Notes under the pieces: model-generated
What the model was told of the DNA's origin: nothing
Databases searched by the model: none
Seen by the model: only the letters and a program-made list of their open reading frames with translations
Position numbers and translations under genes: made by a program
Shown: positions 32,289 through 36,054 of the stretch, in pieces
Layout: every line of letters starts with the position of its first letter
How positions within the stretch are numbered: the first letter of the stretch is position 1
Assembly (NCBI GenBank): GCA_003513845.1
Contig: DOTB01000042.1
Location: forward strand, 1 to 36,054
Reading direction: 5' to 3'
From: Candidatus Atribacteria bacterium
GTDB taxonomy: Bacteria; Atribacterota; Phoenicimicrobiia; Phoenicimicrobiales; Phoenicimicrobiaceae
DNA: 36,054 nt

Positions 32289-32656
32289 ATTTATCTTTAT
32301 CCTTTCTTCTTTTTACTTTATTTTATTGCATATATTTAATCATAATCTTACCATAATATTAATAGTATATCTATATATATTTCTCTCTCCTCCCACTGTT
32401 CCTTCTCTATAGTGGTTCGATTCATCGAACCCGTCTTTTCCCCTCTGTCATTCCCGCGGCAGGGGGGAATCCATCCTCTCCCTCTCCCAACATCTTCTCC
32501 CCCTTCGAGGGGGAAGATTAAGGTGGGGGTGGTTAATTTCTTAATCTTTATTTTAAAAATATTTTCCATAAAAAAAGGATTTCCTAAACTTTTATCGAAT
32601 ATAAAATATAACAACAAAAATTTACCCTGATTAAAATTTCTCTAAAGGATAAAAAT
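32289..32656. other. Intergenic cluster of three palindromic repeats
   Basis: Between the divergent EamA and TPR genes lie, in a row, GGTTCGA-TTCA-TCGAACC (32414-32431), an ATTCCC...GGGAAT element (about 32450-32470) and ATCTTCTCCCCC-TTCGA-GGGGGAAGAT (32492-32518). The last is the same family as the EamA tail sequence. The rest is AT-rich and must hold both promoters; none is clear. No gene. Confidence 0.7.
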
Positions 32657-33844
32657 ATGGATTCATTAATAAATATTGTTTCTATAGCCGGGACATTAAT
32701 TCTTGCTGTCTATATATTTACCCTGAAAAATATAAATATGGAAATAAAAATAGGGTTATGGATTATCTGTGCCTTAATAATCATCATTGATCTCTATTTA
32801 ATCATAAAAGACAAAAAGACTAAAGAAGAAAAATCTAAAAGAGAACAACTTTATAATCGTTTGTACGAAAGACAGGAATTGTTTGATAGAAATTTACCTG
32901 AAACTTTGGCTGATAGTCTTAAAAAAAATTCTTTATTAACAGATTATTTTTTTGAAGGCCAAGTCTATGAGAAAGAATATAAATTTGATAAAGCTCTAGA
33001 GGTATATAAAAAATGTTTGGATAATTCTAATATTTCAGAGGAGGACAGGATTACCCTTGACATCCTTATTGGTAACTGTTATTTCTTTTTATCGAAACCA
33101 AATCAAGCAGAAAGCTATTTTAGGGAATCATTAAAAATTTTTAAAAAAGCAGAAAATAAAATCGCCCGAGTGCCGGCTAAATCAATTGCCCTGGGCAATA
33201 TAGGAAATATCTATTATAACTTAGGCAAACCCGATGAAGCATTAGAATATTATCAGCGAGCTTTAGAGATTAATAAAAAGCTCGGATATGAACAGGGCAT
33301 AGCTCGCAATCTTAAACATATTGGTACTATATATAATGAGTTAGGTAAAACTGAAGAAGCCTTAAAGCTCCAGGAGGAGGCATTAGAAATTGTTAAAAAG
33401 ATTGAAGATAAACAAGGCATAGCTATTACTCTTACTAATATTGGTGTAGTGAACGATAATACAGAAAAATCCGAAGGGGCTTTAAAAATTTATCAGGAAG
33501 CATTAGAAATGTTTAAGGAGCTGAAATATGATGAAGGAATAGCCACTGTGCTTAATAATATTGGTTTGGCCTACAGTAAATTAGGAGACATTAATCAGGC
33601 TTTAAATTATTATCAGGAATCATTAAAAATAAATAAAAAGATAGGATATAAAGAAGGTATAGCAACTAATCTGGGTAATATAGGACTGGCTTACATTGTT
33701 TTAGGTAAATCTGGAGAGGCATTAAAGTATTACCAGGAGGCATTAGCTGTAATGAAGGATATCAATTCCCAATCGAGAATAGAAATATTATTAAAGCTTA
33801 TTAAAATTATTGAGGAAGAAAAAGAAGAAAAGGAAGAACAGTAA
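32657..33844 (+). CDS. Membrane-anchored TPR-repeat protein
   Basis: Two N-terminal membrane helices (about 7-23 and 31-50, IGLWIICALIIIIDLYLII) precede a basic linker and about six 40-residue TPR repeats (about 95-380). The repeats read ALGNIGNIYYNLGKPDEALE, YYQRALEINKKLGYEQGIA and so on, the long-repeat type known from Rap/LGN-like scaffolds. The protein ends in a Glu/Lys-rich coil. It is a likely scaffold held at the inner face of the membrane. The next gene, a proteasome-fold hydrolase, begins 27 bases later, so they are co-expressed. Confidence 0.88.
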   Translation: MDSLINIVSIAGTLILAVYIFTLKNINMEIKIGLWIICALIIIIDLYLIIKDKKTKEEKSKREQLYNRLYERQELFDRNLPETLADSLKKNSLLTDYFFEGQVYEKEYKFDKALEVYKKCLDNSNISEEDRITLDILIGNCYFFLSKPNQAESYFRESLKIFKKAENKIARVPAKSIALGNIGNIYYNLGKPDEALEYYQRALEINKKLGYEQGIARNLKHIGTIYNELGKTEEALKLQEEALEIVKKIEDKQGIAITLTNIGVVNDNTEKSEGALKIYQEALEMFKELKYDEGIATVLNNIGLAYSKLGDINQALNYYQESLKINKKIGYKEGIATNLGNIGLAYIVLGKSGEALKYYQEALAVMKDINSQSRIEILLKLIKIIEEEKEEKEEQ

Positions 33845-33871
33845 AATATATTTTAAAATGGAGATGATAAT

Positions 33872-34828
33872 ATGTCCTTAGGAATAAACACAACTACCCC
33901 GGAAGGAATCGTTTTAGCTGCTGACAGCAGGCAATCTTATCGTAACCGAAAAGGGATGGCTCGTATCGGAAGCGATAATGCTTCTAAACTTTTCCAGCTG
34001 AATAAAAGGATTGGAGTGATTATAACCGGCCTGGCCTTTTTACCAGAAGATGGAGAGATGAAAAGTGTCAGTAAATTCATTGAGCAGTTTAAAAGAGAGA
34101 ACGAGGTAGAAAGATGGAATGTAAGAGATGCTACCGAGAGATTGCATGAGCTTTTTGATATAAAATATGAATGGCAGAAGAGATTGGACGATGCAGTAGA
34201 AAAGATTAATAGTGACCTTAGGCGGCAAGGTTTTGAAGTGGTAGAAGTTAAACAAGAAAATTATATGATTAAATTCAAATATAAAGATTTGCAGGGAAAT
34301 TTAAAGAATGGAATCGGGGAAATAGATAGAATAACTCTTCTGGTGGCTGGTTTTAATAAGGATGGTTCTCATGAAGTCTATACTTGTATTATTCCAGGTG
34401 ATGTTCAAAAGAAGCGGGATAGTAGAGAAAAAAATAAAGAATATGGAGCAAGCTGGATCGGTCAAACTGATGTAGTTTCCCGGATTGTTTTGGGATTCGA
34501 TGGGAGAATCAGCAATCTAAAGTTTGTTAATGAAGCATTGCAGAGGCTGGGGCAAGAAGAAATAAGAAAACAATTGGGAGGATTACAATATGTTATCCAG
34601 TGGGGAACGATGACCTTACAAGATGCTATAGACTTTTGCACTTTAATGATTCAAACTACTTCAGCAATTCAACGTTTTTCTGATGGCATTATAGCTAATC
34701 CGGGAGATATGCCCGGTGTTGGCGGACCGGTAGACGTGGCAGTTATCACAGCAGACCAGGGCTTCCTTTGGGTCTGCAGAAAAAAATTAAAAATCGAAGG
34801 AAAAGAAATCGATAATGTAGGGGCATGA
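33872..34828 (+). CDS. Proteasome-superfamily Ntn hydrolase
   Basis: The beta-subunit fold is recognisable: EGIVLAADSRQS (11-22) equals the Gly-x-x-Leu-Ala-x-Asp strand of 20S beta subunits, with Asp18 at the Asp17 position and Lys39 (SKLFQL) at the Lys33 position. RITLLVAGFNKDGSHEVYTC and, near the C-terminus, GGPVDVAVITADQGFLWV are further strands of the sandwich. Counting back from Asp18, Ser2 occupies the place of the catalytic Thr1; cleavage of Met1 alone would expose it. It lacks a propeptide. Length 318 exceeds the usual 200-240 because of an insert of about 60 residues near 95-155. Anbu or HslV are less similar. Partners: a TPR protein before and a BsuPI-domain protein after. The final residues VGA and the stop lie in a repeat. 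Confidence 0.83.
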   Translation: MSLGINTTTPEGIVLAADSRQSYRNRKGMARIGSDNASKLFQLNKRIGVIITGLAFLPEDGEMKSVSKFIEQFKRENEVERWNVRDATERLHELFDIKYEWQKRLDDAVEKINSDLRRQGFEVVEVKQENYMIKFKYKDLQGNLKNGIGEIDRITLLVAGFNKDGSHEVYTCIIPGDVQKKRDSREKNKEYGASWIGQTDVVSRIVLGFDGRISNLKFVNEALQRLGQEEIRKQLGGLQYVIQWGTMTLQDAIDFCTLMIQTTSAIQRFSDGIIANPGDMPGVGGPVDVAVITADQGFLWVCRKKLKIEGKEIDNVGA

Positions 34829-34873
34829 TGAATCGTGCTCATTTGAAAAATAGGGACAGACACCTATTTTTTT
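34817..34873. repeat. Two abutting palindromic repeats spanning a gene junction
   Basis: GGGCATGAT-GA-ATCGTGCTC (34821-34840) is followed by AAAAATAGG-GACAGACA-CCTATTTTT (34846-34871) and a T-run to 34873. The first holds both the stop of the Ntn hydrolase and the ATGs of the next frame; the second looks like a terminator. Confidence 0.7.
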
Positions 34874-35343
34874 CTACGAAGAAAGCCGGCCCGAATAATT
34901 TCTTATATACCACAGTTAAAGTAGTAGATAGTAATGGTAGTCCACTTGCCGATGTCAGAGTTGAAATAATCCTTTTTCTTGATTCAGTTAGTTCTTGGAA
35001 TTTTACCAGTGACGCAGCTTCTGATGGGACAGTAAAGTTCACTTTAATGAAAGCACCAAGTGGTGCATACGCCACAAAAGTGAATATTTTAACTCTTATT
35101 AATACTTCTCAAAGTTATGATTTTATAATCGAAGACGAGGAGGAGAATGAGGTTTGGCGCTGGTCTAAGGATATGATGTTTGCTATGGTGGTAGGAGAAG
35201 AAACTTTAGGACCAACCAATACAGAAATTACTTATACAGCGGAATACAGTGACAAGCTTAGCTCTGGCTATTATAAAATCACCGGGATTTTCCTTGCAAA
35301 AGACAGACCGATGTCGAGTAGTATTTTTATTGAAGTGAAATGA
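34825..35343 (+). CDS. BsuPI-type proteinase inhibitor domain protein, 5' end altered by repeat
   Basis: The C-terminal half (about 95-172) matches the BsuPI intracellular proteinase inhibitor domain: SQSYDFIIEDEEENEVWRWS, KDMMFAMVVGEETLGP, then SGYYKITGIFLAKDRP. The region about 28-90 (LYTTVKVVDSNGSPLADVRV, DGTVKFTLMKAPSGAY) is an Ig-like or carboxypeptidase-regulatory-like domain. Such proteins are often exported, but the first about 20 residues here are repeat sequence (34821-34873) and there is no signal peptide or proper ribosome site; an ATGA overlap with the hydrolase stop could still drive translation. It may be a truncated, formerly secreted protein or a newly coupled cytoplasmic one. 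Confidence 0.68.
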   Translation: MMNRAHLKNRDRHLFFSTKKAGPNNFLYTTVKVVDSNGSPLADVRVEIILFLDSVSSWNFTSDAASDGTVKFTLMKAPSGAYATKVNILTLINTSQSYDFIIEDEEENEVWRWSKDMMFAMVVGEETLGPTNTEITYTAEYSDKLSSGYYKITGIFLAKDRPMSSSIFIEVK

Positions 35344-35455
35344 ATAGGGGAGAGGTGATAGTTAGGCGAGACGCCTGTCCTGCGGGGATAAAAGGGTTTG
35401 ATGAATCAAACCCTTACAGGAAATTTGTTAAAGGAATGGTAATTAAAAAATATTA
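35344..35455. other. Intergenic region with palindrome
   Basis: AAGGGTTTGAT-GA-ATCAAACCCTT (35392-35415) is a perfect 11-bp palindrome of the GATTCATC family seen at 13041 and 32414. It may terminate the BsuPI transcript. GCGAGACGCCTGTCC before it looks like part of another repeat. Confidence 0.6.
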
Positions 35456-36010
35456 TTAGGTTTCATTGATTTTTAAGATAATATCTTTATGGGTTTTGGT
35501 TAGGGTAGCAAGTTCCTTGTTGTATTTCTTTAAATTAATCATCAAGGTTTGTATTTTTTAGAATCTTTCAGTATCACCGGGTCGCATAAAACTGGGTTTC
35601 TGTTTTGATTTTATTTTCTTTCAGGGTTTTTATTTTTTCCTCGATTGATTTTAATTTATCCAGTATATCTTTATCTTGTCGGTAGAGACGATTCCGTTGC
35701 ACTGTTTCTTCCCGCTTTTTAAATTATCTAAACTTTTTGTCTTGGTTTTAGTGATTTTATATTTTTCATATTTATTAAGAGCTCTTTGATATTTTCTCCA
35801 GGCAGTAGAGATAGAAGTCATATATTCTTCGTACAATTCAGAGAATGTTCTAATTTAACAATGTCCGATTTTTCCTTTAAATAGGAAATAGGATCGATGT
35901 CACTTTTAAGTTCGATTAGAATTTGGAAAGTAGCCAATTTGCTGATTTTGTGGTAAAGTAATATCACCTATATTGGGTTGAACAAGCCCCACAATAGTAC
36001 GAAATAAGGT
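35456..36010 (-). pseudogene. Frameshifted gene remnant, family unknown
   Basis: On the minus strand successive short frames read as one broken protein. In order they are STLFRTIVGLVQPNIGDITL, then an IELKSDIDPISYLKEKSDIV segment in another frame, then YMTSISTAWRKYQRALNKYE, then LYRQDKDILDKLKSIEEKIK, then NLKKYNKELATLTKTHKDII ending at 35456. At least three frame changes and in-frame stops separate them. The later parts are lysine-rich coiled coil. The N-terminal phrase faintly recalls type I restriction specificity or methylase proteins, but the evidence is too thin to name it. It may continue past the right edge. Confidence 0.5.
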
Positions 36011-36054
36011 GCTTTTAAAAATATGTCAAACGAAACGTCAGACCGTGTGAAAAA

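Noticed and set aside
32348..32630. Short frames on both strands across the palindrome cluster
   Set aside because: They are translations of repeat DNA (for example PLPLPTSSPPSRGK) without domains.
33872..34828. Assignment as HslV or Anbu
   Set aside because: No Thr-Thr-Ile/Val N-terminus, no neighbouring HslU or Anbu-type gene, and the length and insert do not fit.
1..36054. CRISPR arrays, rRNA or tRNA genes, riboswitches
   Set aside because: No regular spaced repeats, rRNA motifs, complete tRNA cloverleaf or known riboswitch core could be seen by eye.

Overview
The window is AT-rich and gene-dense. Most genes lie on the plus strand in short, tightly packed operons with good Shine-Dalgarno sites and several TTG or GTG starts. 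The organism looks like an uncultured, probably anaerobic diderm: there are two TolC-family proteins, an outer-membrane beta-barrel protein and a LolA-like carrier. A DeoC aldolase beside a PduL phosphotransacylase is typical of microcompartment-type aldehyde metabolism. With the AT-rich genome and many dispersed palindromes, this best fits Atribacterota (OP9/JS1) or a neighbouring candidate phylum. That assignment is an inference; there is no rRNA gene in the window.

Layout. (1) 1-858, minus: N-terminal part of an acyl-CoA synthetase that runs off the left edge. (2) 1479-3516: a ParA ATPase overlapping an FtsZ whose N-terminus resembles the ParA-contacting peptide of ParB; this is the most striking locus. 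(3) 3600-4750: decayed insertion-sequence material. (4) 4753-7795: deoC, pduL, a DeoR-type regulator and a PfpI/DJ-1 protein, an aldehyde or deoxysugar-phosphate module without shell genes. (5) 8053-14254: a TetR regulator with its probable operator, a LolD-like ATPase, two FtsX-type permeases, a LolA-like periplasmic protein and a beta-barrel protein, which could form a trans-envelope relay. (6) 14376-17454: nitroreductase, TauE/SafE permease and YgiQ-type radical SAM protein. (7) 17919-23480: a MacAB-like efflux operon with two TolC-family genes, the first of which lacks both outer-membrane strand regions. (8) 23644-25590: secreted 5'-nucleotidase with a LysM domain. (9) 25703-29356: DUF2207 protein, LemA and an MFS transporter. 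(10) 29483-32288: a small coiled-coil protein, an HD-domain protein, a GNAT acetyltransferase and, on the minus strand, an EamA transporter. (11) 32657-35343: a membrane TPR protein, a proteasome-fold Ntn hydrolase with a candidate Ser2 nucleophile, and a BsuPI-domain protein. (12) 35344-36054: palindromes and a frameshifted minus-strand pseudogene.

Short palindromic repeats of several families fill the gaps between genes. In two places they appear to have become part of coding sequence: the EamA C-terminus, and the junction between the Ntn hydrolase and the BsuPI gene. The main functional themes are envelope transport, aldehyde/CoA chemistry, a possible link between chromosome segregation and division, and a possible protease-inhibitor cassette.
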